NCBI GenBank assembly: GCA_012861695.1
Contig: JAAOOA010000093.1
Coordinates: forward strand, 447,001 to 511,000
Direction: 5' to 3'
Source of the DNA: Trematomus loennbergii
Lineage: Eukaryota; Chordata; Actinopteri; Perciformes; Nototheniidae
Length of the DNA stretch: 64,000 nucleotides
The notes beneath the pieces are model-generated. The model did no database searches and was not told the DNA's origin. It worked only from the letters and a program-made list of their open reading frames with translations. A program made the translations under genes and the position numbers. Of this stretch, positions 24,803 through 37,990 are shown piece by piece (position 1 is the first letter of the stretch; each line of letters begins with the position of its first letter).

Positions 24803-26285
24803 GTACAAACTGCCATTCTGCAGTGTCACAGGTCAATGGAAAGATAGGATTGTAAATACTCCATTTCTTTTGGGACGTTCATGTTACAGCCCTCCCTGTG
24901 ATGCCTTCATCCAGTCTGATCCAGAGCCGTGCTTACAACGTTAACCTTTGTGTAAGGTTACGACCTCAAATAACTCTTGTGTGCAGATAAAGCGGCTCCA
25001 CTAATCTTCTTTGAGATGGATGTTATTACCTATACGTAACGCTACCCTGCGGCCTGCAATAAATTGTGTTCATGCTGTCAGCTGTGGGCCGAGTGGGTCT
25101 GTTTATTGATTGGTTATTGGGCGAATCAGCTCTGGACATCCACGAATAGTCTTTCAAGTATTGATTTGTATTAGTCGAGTTGTTATTTCTCCTCATTCTG
25201 GACACATTTCATGGTTTTACTTGTAGCTGAGAACAAAGCACTGTGCTTGGCAGAACTGTAATGCAGCAACAAACACAGAGAGGCTCACTGTATACATGGG
25301 AGAGACAGCTGGGCTGATATTCCTGGGAGGTTGTGTCTGGCAAATTTATGGCCAATATTTCATAGCATCCAATGCCAATTTCAAACTGCTGCGCGGTGAA
25401 ATTGAATCACATTTGTGCTGATCATGAACAATCCAGGTTTATTCAACAATGAGCTCTCATCGCTTAATTTTGTATCATTTACAGAAATAATGCATTTTGT
25501 ATTTCTATGATATTGATAGTTTCTAAGGAGGATCAATTATTGCTATTTCCTCTCTGCTTTTCTAATTCAATGCACCATCATTTGCCAACTTATTCTCAGA
25601 TGAAAACGCAGCTGCAGAGGGTTTCTGCCTCATTCTCTCGGAGAAGCACTAAGTGGAAACAAGAGCTGCTAACATTGAGATATTCAGGGCGTGGCTTTCT
25701 GATAACAACGACTGTTCTGTTGCCGAAAAGCCCACATGGTTGCTCCCCATATTTGGGTTTGTCAGCCCAGAGCATCTATGAATAAATATATTTGATGATA
25801 TTGACTCAAATAGGTGGCAGTGCTGTAAAGTATATTACAAATAATTGACTATGGTTGCTCTGGACAACAGCACGAATTGTTAATGTGATGTGTGTGTAAC
25901 GGGGGGAGGGGAATGTGTGTCGAGGCAAGGGCCTATTTATCTCTTTAAATTCAAATTAACATGAGAATCAGTCCTCCTCCATATTTCTTCCAATTGGGCG
26001 GTAATTGTGAGCATTTTTTATTCACTGTAATTGACAGCTGTGACACTGTATTTTCCGTTCGATAAATATTTCATGACCCCAGAGAGGGAGCCAAGCCATT
26101 AAAAATTGATGGTAAAATGTCTAAAAACGTATGGACCCTATGGGAAAATCAGTCAAAGACAAGGAGTGTATGCACATCAGCGTTCATGAGTGTGTGTTTA
26201 TTCTTGTAATGACATATGCTGTGTTTTGACAGACACAAACACACTTGAGCGCATAACTGCTAAGTCCAGTCAGTTTGAAAGGCTG

Positions 26286-26338
<53 letters not shown>
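26286..26338 (+). repeat. (TG)n microsatellite
   Basis: This is a pure TG run of about 53 bp in intron 3. Confidence 0.95.
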
Positions 26339-26340
<2 letters not shown>

Positions 26341-26677
26341 AGTAAAGTGTGTGTCATGCCTGTGTGCTCTCTCCTAAGCTAAGCAGAGAATAATTTATAA
26401 CGGCTTTATTCTCTGTTATTCTCCTCGTAGAGGAAGGGTCTCGACAGGGCTTCTCCAGCCAATTCTGTATGAGCAGTATTATTCCCTCATTAATATTCAA
26501 TGCTACTTTACTGCCAGAGAGCTTCCGCACACAGTGCACTACATCAAAAACTGCTACATTAAAAATTGACCACATTTTTATTTTTTTGATCTATACCTTG
26601 GTCCGTGCACGGTGCTTTATATTGAAACATCTGTCTGTTTGCTGGGAAATAATACTGACACACAATATGACTCTATC

Positions 26678-26707
26678 TACTTATCCATCTATCCATCTAT
26701 CTATCTA

Positions 26708-26751
<44 letters not shown>

Positions 26752-26752
26752 G

Positions 26753-26798
<46 letters not shown>

Positions 26799-27006
26799 AT
26801 CTATCTATCTATCTATCTATCCATCCATCCATCCATCCATCCATCCATCCATCATCCATCCATCCATCCATCCATCCATCCATCCATCCACCCACCCACC
26901 ACCTACCTAACCTACCTACCTACCTACCTACCTACTACCTACCTACCTACCTACCTACCTACCTACTACCTACCTACTACCTACTACCTACCTACTACCT
27001 ACCTAC

Positions 27007-27038
<32 letters not shown>

Positions 27039-27410
27039 ATATCTATCTATCTATCTTCTTCCCTCCTTCCTTCCTTCCTTTCATTGATTATCCTTTCATC
27101 CGTCCATCCTTCATTCCTTCTATCCATCCATCCTTTGTCCATCGTTTCGTCCATCCATCCTTCCATCCTTCTTTCCTTCCCCCTTCCTAACTTCCTTCTT
27201 TCCTTCCTTTCTTAATCCTTCCTTCCTTCTTTCCTTCCTTCTATTCATTCCATACATCCATCCTTTCGTCCATCCTTTCATCCCTCCTTCCTTCCACCAT
27301 CAATCCTTCCTTCCATCCTTCCTCCCTCCTCCCTATCTTCCTCCTTCATATCTTATCTATCCATCTATCTATATACTGTACCTATGTATCCTATGTATCC
27401 ATCCATCTGC
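26678..27410 (+). repeat. Compound tetranucleotide block (CTAT, CCAT, ACCT, CTAT, CCTT)
   Basis: The order is (CTAT)n to about 26820, (CCAT)n to 26890, (ACCT)n to 27008, (CTAT)n to 27056, then degenerate CCTT/CCAT to 27410. Neighbouring motifs differ by single substitutions, which suggests one array that mutated and re-expanded. Open frames through it encode only repeats. Confidence 0.95.
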
Positions 27411-29282
27411 TCCCTAATAACTTGTAACATTATGGAAATGTCTTGAATTTTCTGGCCTGAAAAATGTCACACATTTTCATAATTGGTACAAAATCTTGTC
27501 AATTTAAATGACAATATATCATTTCCCCCTCCTGGGATCTCCAGCTCTTCTTTTCCGTCTATCTCTCCTCTTCTTCTCTTTCTCTCTCTGTCCACCCCCT
27601 CTCTTTCTCTCCTCCCTAAATGGCGCTATAAACAGCAAACCAAGTGTTTTTTTTAAACAGAATGACAGTTAACTCCGCCAACACTTGGAGAAAAGTGCTG
27701 CTCACTACGGCTCCAGATGGTATATGGCAAGAAAAGTTTATTTCTCTCCTCTCTCGCCTTCGACCATGATGGTGAGGAGTGGATTCTGAAATATTTGGCG
27801 GGGTGCAGTCGTAGATTCCTTCCCTGCTAAACAACAACTTGTGCTCCATGTTAAAATAGTAATTAAGCAAAAATGTGTCTCCTTTTAACCGGCTGCGGAA
27901 GAATCTGGAGGACAACTGTGGGAGATGAAGATGTATCATAACATTTTGGTTTGGCTCGAGGCTTCAAAACTGTTTTTTTGTTTTGAATCTGACCTTTGGC
28001 TCACTTCATCCCTCTTTCCTTCCCAGTTTGTTTTTGAAACTATCACACAAGGCACCACTGCCCCCCCCCGAAAACCATTAAGTCTGACTGAGTCATTAAA
28101 ACTCCCATCTTGGCTTTTAAGTAATGAATTCTGGGTGTCGACTCGTATTTAATAATCCCTGTAAAATCTAATTTACTTGACATTTTGAACTGATCTGAAG
28201 TACTTAGAATGAACCGTCACACAATGCTATTTACCAGACTCACTTTCATTGTAGAAATGCCAAGGCTGTCAAAGTAAATGTGGAACTCATGCTGCTGGTT
28301 TTAAAGGGTAGCAGAATGTCCCACATGAATTCAATGTTCATCTCAGTAGGATAACGTTGGGTACTTGATTTATGTCAGAAGTACTGCTGTAATGTGAAAG
28401 TTAATGAATGATCGTATAACTTAATTTTCGCCTCTTTATTCAGCTTCTGTAGGGGTTTCAAGTCTTACTAAAAATGCGGTCGTCTTGAGACTCATACACT
28501 GCACTTAAAATCTGTATTTTGTACCGTGCATTCATTAAGAAGATGTCGACAGAGTAAGAGTGTGGAGTTCCCCTGTGAATATGTATTACTACAAGCATTT
28601 TGCAGTGATCACAATTTCAAAACCCCAACCACTTCACAGTGTTAATCCTCGGTCTTGTTAAGCAATAAAAAGGCCTATATTTTTCCATCCAACTGGTGTT
28701 GCACCTATCCAATCCACCACATTGTTATTTGGTCTGATACTGACCTTATTACAGGAAATAACCAATAACACATAAATATAGTGTCTTTGTTAATTATAGT
28801 CAGCCATTACCACCAACAGAGTTTAGTGGCAAAGGTCTCATTTGTATTAAAACGTGATGGTATTGGCCTTTTTCTCTTTGTTGTCCAAGTCCATTAAACT
28901 CAATGTAAAAATATGTCAACAGCTGATATAGAGCTTTTAATGTGGTTATTTTGCCTTCATGGTGACTTGTTTTTTAAATTGCTGTCAAAATCTGTTCAAA
29001 ATGACCATTGACAAATAATTCACGACTGGTTTCTAAACGGCCTTCACTCAGTTTAAGTGTGTCCTGTGGAATGATATCATCTTGCATTGAGTTTGAGTTT
29101 GTTGGTCGCAAGAAAAACGAAACTTTTAAATAAAAGAGTGCTGACCTATGAATAAAACTTATTAGGGAATAAAGGAAAAAAAAACTCAAATCAAAGTAAA
29201 AGAAGGCGTGTCCTTCTTGTCCAATGTTGTGAGACACTACTGCATTGATTTGTAGTCACTTTGTCACATGGAAGCTGTTGTG

Positions 29283-29642
29283 AAAAAAACATGAACTGTA
29301 AACAAAGTAGTGCTGAATTTACAATGCGCTGCAGTTTCAAACATTATGCAAATAAAAAAACACAAATGTGACAAAACACATGCAAATAAAAAAACACAAA
29401 TGTGCCAAAAACACATGCAAATAAAGAAACATCTTCACCAACATGACAACACATACGCAGCGATTAGAAAACATTCACCAACTTGAAGAAACATGTGCAG
29501 CATTAACTAAAAGCACTGCAAAAACAAAATGCTGCAAATGCAAAAACGCAGCAAGAAGCTCAGACGGAAACGGGGACACTAAAAAGTGACGCACACAGCT
29601 GGGACCAGAGCGCTGTTCAAGGACTATAAAGCTGGCCAACCT
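29283..29642. mobile_element. Left arm of the long inverted-repeat element, solo copy
   Basis: AAGTGACGCACACAGCTGGG and the GCAAGAAGCT, ACACATACGCAGC and CACCAACTTGA(A/C)GAAACAT segments match 45350-45640. Only the left arm is present. An internal 38-bp stretch (ACAAATGTG(A/C)CAAAA) is duplicated near 29345-29420. Confidence 0.7.
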
Positions 29643-30154
29643 AACAGTTCATGTGGTACTGTAACATCATTAAGATGCATCCGCCTTTTCTTCTCAGACA
29701 AAACAGCCTTTCTTTGCACAGTCTTAAGTGGCTGCTTGCCATCAAACATAAAACACATTATAAGACATTGATAAACACTGATGGTGGAGACAGTAGGTCT
29801 GATTATTCTGCAAAGACATCGGGAACAGGAGCTTTACAGTCATTTCAGCTGCTGTGCGATGACTGAACACTTTTGGGGCACATCAGTACAAGCCTGCATC
29901 ATATATTCCTCAGAGCTTCAGAGTTTCAGAATTGACCTAATAAATCCAAGCTTTGATATTGAAGATGCTGTATCAAATGTTGCTGTATTCATTTCCCCCT
30001 AAAATCCACACTTAGTTGCAAAAAAACATGCGGTTGTTAGCTCAGCCCTTGGCCTTTCCTTTTTTCTCCGGCTCCAAGGTGAACCCTGCAGCATGAAAGT
30101 GTCCTCTCCTTCTCTTTCCACTAACTCTAACTTTCTGGCTCTTTCTCTCTTTAG

Positions 30155-30290
30155 GTGTGCCGCCAAACCTCAGATCTCGGGCTTTGAAAATGCAGTGCCG
30201 AGGGGGGCACAGTCACCCTGACCTGCACCAGTACAGGCAGCAAACCCGCTGCCCGTTTGCGCTGGTACCGAGGAGACCAGGAGCTGGAAG
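30155..30290 (+). CDS. cadm3: CADM3-like exon 4: first half of second Ig domain, two bases short
   Basis: Acceptor tctctctttag, donor GGAAG|gtgaga. Read with two one-base corrections, it gives the family's start of the second Ig domain (VPPKPQISGF), then GGTVTLTC with the Ig cysteine and GSKPAARLRWYRGDQELEG, which is close to CADM3. The exon is 136 bp where phase 1-1 needs 138. One base is missing near 30163-30167 (CCGCCAAACC), and one G is missing from the G run at 30202-30207. As written, a stop would follow inside the domain. Both losses are at or next to homopolymers. Confidence 0.85.
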
Positions 30291-30396
30291 GTGAGAGACA
30301 GAAAGAGTGGGTGGACGCGTGTGTGTGTGAGAAAATGTGTGTTGTTGCACTCTGGTTTGGATCTGTGTGTGTGGTTAGGAAGCGCATGGGTGTGGT

Positions 30397-30983
30397 CAGG
30401 GTTGAGAGATGTAATCCGTTACACTTACATTTGAACAAATCAGTAACCTAATATAAGGATTCAGGATATGAAAGTAATGTATCCTGATTACTTTCTGCTA
30501 CTTTTGGTTATCTCAATATCAAATGAATCCAAATATATAAGAGAGAAAATAAATAGCAATAATATGTTTTCTGTTTAAGGGTATTATGTAAAGCAAAAAA
30601 AACACATGATCTTAGACAAGAAGAAATGTATATGAAGATATTTTGTATGAAAATGGGTCATCCTAAATTATAGTCAAGGCACATATAGTATCATTCACAA
30701 ATGCTGTATTCGTTTGAAACATTTATTAAAAGCAAACACTTCTTTTGTTCAATAAATCAGGTGTCCTCCTACTGCATTTGAAAATAAATATAAAAAAAAT
30801 ACAATACATTTATATGTATTTTTAAAAGTATCGTAGGGTTGTAATCCTCCTAGTAATCCCCAGTTTGGAAAAATGTACCAGTAATCTGATTACAAATATT
30901 TGTATGTTACTGTTATCGAATACCTTCCCTTTGTATCCTGATTACATAATCCCGTTACATGTAATCCGTTACTCCCGCAGCCT
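30397..30983. mobile_element. Element with TGTAATCCGTTAC ends
   Basis: The left end GATGTAATCCGTTACACTT and the right end CCCGTTACATGTAATCCGTTACTCCC carry the same direct motif. The right 140 bp (ACCTTCCCTTTGTATCCTGA, TTACATGTAATCC) recurs at 43430-43545 in intron 5. The class is unknown. Confidence 0.5.
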
Positions 30984-31549
30984 GGTGTGGTTATGTGACT
31001 GGTGTGGACAGAGGGTGTGGGACAGAGTGTGTGGGACAGAGTGTGTGGGACAGAGTGTGTGGGACAGAGGGTGTGGGACAGAGTGTGTGGGACAGAGTGT
31101 TTGAGGGAGGATCTGTAGGAATGTGAAGATGTGGTTTGTGTACAAGTGTGTGTGTGTGTGTTTACCTCTGTGCTTACAGAAAGTGTGTGTGTGATCCTGC
31201 AGTAATCAGCATGTACACGGATTTTGCAAGTGTGTATGTTTACACAAGCTGGAATTTGTGCGCATATGTCTGAACATTGTGTGTGCTTTTAGAGGAAAGT
31301 AGCTTGTGTGTGTGTGTGTGTGGTGTTGTGTGTGTGTGTGATCATGCTGTTGTGTCCTTGCCACGTGCCTGCTGTCTCTCTGTGTGTCCTAAACCTGTGC
31401 CCGCATATGTGTGTGTGTGCAAGTGTGAGAGAGCATGCTGCTTGTGCGTGTGTGAGTGCAGAAAGATGCTGTGAATGTGTTAGTGCCCTTCTCTCCCAAC
31501 ATCCCTGATCCTGTGAATATGCATGCATGTGTTTGGTGTTATTGTGTTG

Positions 31550-31550
<1 letters not shown>

Positions 31551-31621
<71 letters not shown>
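31551..31621 (+). repeat. (TG)n microsatellite
   Basis: This is a pure TG run of about 70 bp, preceded by a 300-bp region of scattered TG-rich sequence (31130-31550). Confidence 0.95.
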
Positions 31622-31623
<2 letters not shown>

Positions 31624-34102
31624 CCGTTGAGCTGCAACATATCGTCTTCTGGTTGTGACACCACGGAGAGCGAGAGATAGCGTGGGTCGGATCTAGCCGG
31701 GGATAACGACAGAATCCGGCAATGAAAGGCAGGGCGGAGGAGAGGATGAAGGGATGAGGCGAGCAAAGAAACAGAGATAGAGAGAGCTTTGCATGAGGTC
31801 AGACCCACTGGTTTTGTGTTACAGATAAACGGGAGAATAGAGCAGGGAAGAGAAAGGCAGAGGGAGCGCTGCGAGGATGTCATGAGAAGACAAATTAGCC
31901 GGCTTCTTTCTTACAGATAAACTGAAAATCAAGGAGCCGATTGGCAGCCTCTGAGTCATTGGCAGCGGCGGCGACTTACGGCCTTGTTTCCCGTAAATCC
32001 CCCCCCTGCCTGTTGCTGCTTCATCACTCAAGATTCTTCTGTTTTCATTTACCAAGCAGAACAAACATGTTGCAAGTGTTGTTTCTGATGCCCTTTGCTC
32101 CTCCTACTGGTATAATGAACTCTATAAGCTGTAAGATTTGTTAGCATTGGAAGAACAGCGCCCCCTGGTCCAGCGTTAAACCCTCCGGCAGATGTCCCGC
32201 TTAATCTTTGTAAACTGCAGTGCTCAGACTGGTTAGAGCTTATTTGCAATGGCTTTCTCTAGAGTAATTATACTATTATAATGTGATGATATAATATGAT
32301 AATGATTTATTGATGTGAAAATGGTACACTCAACAAGGCTTTGTAATGCAAAAAAGCCCTTCTTGTGTTCTGATGCCTTGGCAGTGTTAGTGTTTGCTGT
32401 AATTATGGATTGAAATGAATCATAAGAATGGACTAAGGCTACAAAGAAAAGGAGGAATGGGATAGCTGCCCGTCGGAGGACAGATTATCTTTTTTCTTTG
32501 TGACAGCTGAACTAAAAACGGGAGGCAGAGGGAAAGAGGAGTCTGGAGATTGTTGCTTTTTTTAAGTAGATTGGATTTTTCTTCAAAGGGTCAGCGTTAC
32601 TAAAATAAAATGCGTATTTCCATCTTACCTGTAATGGAAGCGATGCAGATCGTTTTATTCACCCAGGTTTTGAGGTACTCGTCTCTTGAGATTTCTTCAG
32701 ATGATTCAATATAATGGGGTTGAAATGCTATTTTGTTTGTGTTGCCCGAATTATTGAAAAGTTGTATTAAAAAAAACACAGCAACATGTTTTTTCTTAGA
32801 AAACAACGTTTTGATTACTCTGAAGAACTCAGTGTGAGCAGTTTTCGTAAGAATTACCGCAGAATTATGTTTATGTTGAACAAGCTGTTGATCTTATGTC
32901 TGAGAGACATCATTCCTGGGGAGAGGACTATTTCTTCAGCAGAGGTAGTTCGTACCCATACCTCAAAGGGGTACTGCCAAGACCCCAGGAAGTCATCATG
33001 GTGTATGATCAAATGTTCTTAGTGGCCAAATGGCTGTAATACAACTTCAGTGTCAGTCACGCGATACGGCTGGGCCTAAAATACTTGTGAAAAGACGTAT
33101 TTAAATCAGCTTAGAATTTGTTAAGGTAAATCAGCTCCACAATACACTTGAATAGCCCTCATTTATAACATAAGGACCTAGAAATATGCGCTAAAAGCTG
33201 AATCCAGAGTTATTTTCAATCCTCCATTCATTTGAATGAGCCGAGACCGGACGTGACAGAACGTATCGGAGGCGGGGCTTAAGGAAAATGCCCCCGATAA
33301 CAGGTCTTTTTTTAATTGAGAGTCAAGATATGTTGGCTTAATACGCCACTGAGTAACTTCAATAGGAATGGACTTGTATCTAATTATCTTTATACATCCA
33401 TGGGTTGACCAGAACATTAATATTGTGGCTCCATAAAGTTAAGGGACTCACAAGAGACTGACTTGAATTATAATTGGTAAATCTGAAGAATCAAAGGCCC
33501 TGACTTTTAGTATGACTCAAACTTTAAAACACTTAATACATACGTCCAAAACTTCTCCCTGCTCGTGTACAAAGCTCAATTTTCCGAAGCTCCGTACTTA
33601 GCTAACGCAATGTTTCTGTCAGAAAGTTTTCAAGGCCAAGTTGAGATACATTGTTTACTTTGAGTCTGGATAAATGCCCTTAAGAGTCACAGGCGGAGTA
33701 GCTCACTGCGTGACAGTTTGCCTCTTTAACAGTAGTTTATATAAACACCATAAACACGATCTCTCCGTCGCCATGCAAGAATACTGCATAAATAAATAAC
33801 TTTAAACATGTTGGCATAAAGTCTAAAAAAGCACAGTCGTTGAATGTGATCCAGGGCTTCTGAATCAACGGTCTTGTGTCTGTGGGACTGGGTTGCATCC
33901 AAAATAACACGGACACTGGGTCTGTTTTTGTCAAATTGGTGAGCCGACCCTCTAGCGAGAAACAGAGAGGCCGACAGAGAGGCCGACAGAGAGGCCGACA
34001 GAGAGCGATTTGAAGGAGATCAACTGGATGTGAATGATTGGTGTGTTCAGGCCTCGCCCAGCCGTCCTGACACCACACAACACCCATCAGTCATTGTTGG
34101 AA

Positions 34103-34106
<4 letters not shown>

Positions 34107-34146
<40 letters not shown>

Positions 34147-34158
34147 CACACACACACC
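34107..34158 (+). repeat. (CA)n microsatellite
   Basis: A CA run with one slip near 34144. It lies about 150 bp before a TG run at 34315-34390, so the two could pair as a hairpin. Confidence 0.93.
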
Positions 34159-34312
34159 CTCAGTTTAACACACAAACACTGCTAATGGACAGATGATAAT
34201 CACACACACCCTGTCACACAGCGCTCTTCTCCGGTTTGATAGCGGAAGAGCACTACAGGTCAGCGTGCTATTATTACAGCTTCATGTAGCTGTAGTCTAT
34301 GTGTGTGTATGA

Positions 34313-34314
<2 letters not shown>

Positions 34315-34387
<73 letters not shown>

Positions 34388-34390
34388 GTT
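34315..34390 (+). repeat. (TG)n microsatellite
   Basis: This TG run of about 60 bp has TATG interruptions at its 3' end. Confidence 0.93.
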
Positions 34391-34482
34391 GGAAATATGA
34401 GCTCATAGACTGCTGCTCACCACTGCTTCTCTGACAGCTTCACTGACAATAAAAAGAAAAGGGAATGAGGGCGACACAGATG

Positions 34483-34682
<200 letters not shown>

Positions 34683-34756
34683 GCCTTGTATCAAGTAAGT
34701 GACAGTGAAGGACTGCAGAGAAAACAGAGAACAGAGAGGGAGCGAGTGAATGAGCT

Positions 34757-34757
<1 letters not shown>

Positions 34758-34836
<79 letters not shown>
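34758..34836 (+). repeat. (TG)n microsatellite
   Basis: This pure TG run is about 78 bp long and 75 bp from the previous array. Four CA/TG arrays fall within about 730 bp. Confidence 0.95.
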
Positions 34837-34837
<1 letters not shown>

Positions 34838-34859
34838 ATGTGTGTTTAGTATGTGTGTC

Positions 34860-35180
34860 TGCATAAAAATAGACTGAGCGACTGCGAGGATACTGAGAGA
34901 CTGATAGAAGCTGTAAAGAGAGAGACTGCTGGAGAAAGAGAGAGCAGAAGGGGGAATTAAGAAAACGAGTCTGGCTTTGCGGCTGAGCGGGTGCACAAAC
35001 AGGGGGGGGGAGAGGATGAAGCACATGGGGGGGGCAGTTTTAAAGAAGAGGGGACTGGAGAGAGGGCAGAAAAAAGAGGGAAAGCTGACGAAATGGAGAG
35101 AGAAATCCAGAAAGAGGATTTAGATAGAGAAGGGGGAGACGAGGGAGAGCAGAGAGAGCGGGAAAGGGAGTGGTAATTGA
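34860..35180 (+). repeat. Purine-rich tract
   Basis: The plus strand is dominated by AGAGAG, GGGGGG and GGAGA words. No gene is supported in either direction. Confidence 0.55.
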
Positions 35181-35960
35181 GAAGAATGAAAGGCTAAGAG
35201 CTTTGAAGACTGTATTAGTTGTACTGTGTGAAAGGCCCATGGATCATTTAGTGACATCGATGTATTGGATTGAGGATAATGGGGATTTATGGTGGCACTT
35301 AAGGCCATACAGGCAGAATACCAGCCAAAAATGGTCATAATGCGGGACGTGGGGCGGATGGCGAAGGGGACATGGCGTGTGTCCGTGTGGAGAGAGGTAA
35401 TGTAAGAGACGAGACATGAGATATCAGAGTAACAGACGGGATGAGAGAAGCGCTCTGATCCTTTAAAAAGCAGCAAAAAAAAACTTTACAAATCCTGCCA
35501 TATGATGGGTACTTAAGTAGAAGTACAGCATCTCAAAGTATCAAGAGTGTATGGTGTTTCCTCTCAGATTGCGTCATACACTGTAGATAAATGGGTGGTA
35601 GGAGTACTCAGATAAAGAAATATACTCTGTTACAAGAAAAAGTACTGCACTTAGAATCTTACCTAAAGAGGCCCTATTATGCTTTTGTGTTTTCCCTTTC
35701 CTTTAGTGTGTTGTATAGGTTTTAGTGCATGTAAATGGTCTGCAAAGACTACAATCTCTGTGTTCACTGCAGAGGGAGTTTCTCTCCCAAACACTCCCCC
35801 TCCCTCCACCTGAAATGCCTCCATTGGACTCCTTTGTTTACATCTCGAACATAGTGACATCACTGAATAACACTGATGCTTCTATTCGGCTAGTGCTCTA
35901 ACACATTGTATGTGATAGGCTTAGGGCGGGACATCCCTAAGCCGTTGACTAATCACAACC

Positions 35961-36675
35961 CTTGGTCTTGGAATGACCTTCAATCAAGCCTCAAACTGAT
36001 GGCACTTGTCCCTATAGCCTGTTTTAAATTGAAGTTGTCTGAGGTCCTCACCACCAGCTGCTCTTGCAGTAATAAGTAGTGCACCTTTCTTACTGTCCTA
36101 AATGTGCACAATGTAGTGACTGCTTTTCGTCTTTTGTTTTCTTAGTTGTGTTCTCTGTGTTTTACATGTTTGTGTTATGTGTTATGTGTAACGTTGCTGC
36201 CTTCTTGGCCAGGTCAGCATTGTAAATTAGATTTGATCTGAATGCTTTTTATCTGGTTAAAGGTGGGGTAGGTAAGTTTGAGAAACCGGCTCGAGATACA
36301 CTTTTTGTTATATTCCATGGAATGCTCTTAACATCCCGATAGCAATGAATATCTGAAGTGCTTTGACAATAAATCCATAAAAAAATGTCATCTGTGGAAG
36401 CCGTAGTACTGTAAAAAGCACGACCAATCATTTTAGCCGGCCCGACTAAAATAACTGGATGGCCTACCTGCCTGTCAGCCTTCCATCTGGGCACAAACTT
36501 ATCTCGTGCCCTCATTGGTCATGTGCGCATTCGTGTGTGTTGGAGGAGGGGCTCTGTAAGGAAGTGGCAGATTTTCTCCGGCTGTGTATTTTCAAATTCT
36601 AGCGCACTCAAGCTGGTTTCTCCAAAATGACCTACCCCACCTTTAAATAAAGGTCAAATAAAAAAACAAACAAAC
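35961..36675 (+). mobile_element. Truncated LINE 3' end with A-rich tail, itself interrupted
   Basis: CTTCTTGGCCAGGTCAGCAT, TGTAAATTAGATTTGATCTG and ATCTGGTTAAATAAAGGTCAAATAAAAAAA (the last read across the insertion) are a common fish LINE tail. It sits inside the element at 35663-36730 with short A/C-rich direct repeats at its edges. A TTAA element at 36257-36646 cuts its tail. Confidence 0.72.
36257..36646 (+). mobile_element. TTAA-flanked element, GGTGGGGTAGGT family, copy 4 (390 bp)
   Basis: TTAA lies at 36257-36260 and 36643-36646. The host sequence GG-TTAA-ATAAAGG closes up exactly if the element and one TTAA are removed, which is direct evidence for TTAA target-site use. Confidence 0.93.
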
Positions 36676-37657
36676 AACAGAGCCGGCCAGCTAACCAATC
36701 AGAGCAGACTGGGCTCTGGTTTCTAGTAGTCTCTGGTAATGTAGTACAGTATAAATGGAAATACTCATGTAAAGTACCTGAACTACAGAACTTGAGCAGA
36801 TGTACTTTGTTACACTTCAACACAGTTTACATATGATCTAAAACCTGCTTTTTGTTCAGCCTAGGGAATGATATGAAGTAGGTTTGAGATTGATGATGTT
36901 GGGTCAGAAGATAGAGAGGATTTAAAGTGTTGACAGAAGAAATCTGGATTTGTCATTGATACAGAAAGAATAAATCCCATTCAACCACATCATTAATGTA
37001 ATGAAATAAAAGCTAACATAGCAGAAGTGGAAAGGTTTATCTCAAAGTTTGCTTGAGTACAGCACTTTAGTAAATGTGCTTATCACCTCCGCCCTCTGGA
37101 GATACTGTAGAGACAGAAGAAAGAACTAAGAAGTGTCCCGGTACTTAACTCGCTTCCCAAATTAGATGACCTCATATAATCGCTCAGATCACACTTGAGC
37201 ACTTTCGCCGTACCTAATCCGATTGAAGCTAAAAAGCGATGACTGTTTTGATTATTTTAAAACCTCCCCCCCTCATCCAGAGATTGGCTTTGCTGAGCGG
37301 GCGAGTGTTGATAAGCCATGCGTCGCTCCTGATTCACAGTTACATGTTTTACACCTCGGAGACCCAAAGTAAAACAGAGCCTTCGTCCTTTAGAGGGGGG
37401 GGGCAGCTTCACTGGAGAGGCTGGGGGTTAAGTGCCTGTACAGGTGGCAAAGTGGTTGAATAATAAGTACAGGAGTTTTACTACAGTAAGCAGCTCTTTA
37501 AAGTCACTTTTAAAAACCATCATGTCATTTTATTTAGGTTATATTATTTCTGTTTATTGTTGTTTTTCTCATTTCATTCTTCAAGTATTTAAATCTATAT
37601 GTATTTTTTTTCAAGCACTTATTAACTTGTTATTACTGTATCATTATTAATATTTGT

Positions 37658-37990
37658 TATCAAATCAAATCAAATCAAGTTTTATTTATACAGCACATTT
37701 TTAAAACGATTTTTGGTCGAGCCAAAGTGCTGTACATATAATAATTACCTTACAGTAAGGACACTTTACAGCAAATACAACAGCACAGTTTGTGCAGAAT
37801 ATCAGTATGAGAAAACGACACCCTCTGTCCTTAGACCCTCACATCGTACAAGGAAAAACTTCCGGAGAAAAACCCCACAGTTTAAAGGGAAAAATGGGAG
37901 AAACCTCAGGGAGAGCAACAGAGGAGGGATCCCTCTCCCAGGACGGACAGACGTGCAATAGATGCCGTGTGTAAGAGATAATACATTTTA
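37658..37990 (-). mobile_element. Retroposon 3' end (CAAAT)n-TTTATTTATACAGCAC
   Basis: A CAAAT run is followed by AAGTTTTATTTATACAGCAC, GCCAAAGTGCTGTACATATA, then GGGAGAAACCTCAGGGAGAG and AGGAGGGATCCCTCTCCCAG, a widespread teleost retroposon tail read in reverse. Exact family not assigned. Confidence 0.65.

Larger units (their letters stand above)
22896..30154 (+). other. Intron 3 (7.3 kb)
   Basis: This intron lies between the V domain and the second Ig domain. It holds the CA array at its donor, a SINE, a TTAA element, the tetranucleotide block and a left arm of the long inverted-repeat element. I see nothing recognisable in 23090-23380, 23590-24278, 24803-26280, 27420-29280 and 29645-30154, apart from a pyrimidine-rich patch at 27530-27615. 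Confidence 0.7.
35663..36730. mobile_element. GGGCCTATTATGC-family element split by later insertions
   Basis: The left part (35663 to about 35960, starting AAAGAGGCCCTATTATGC and ending TTGACTAATCACAAC) resumes near 36676 with AACAGAGCCGGCCAGCTAAC and CAATCAGAGCAGACTGGGC. In the uninterrupted relative at 49931-50909 these two parts are contiguous (read in reverse). Confidence 0.78.

Noticed and set aside
26469..27215. Open frame of 248 residues ([23 protein letters not shown])
   Set aside because: Pure translation of tetranucleotide arrays.
37239..37961. Small open frames near 37239-37961
   Set aside because: They fall in a retroposon tail and neighbouring non-coding DNA, with no domain and no splice context.
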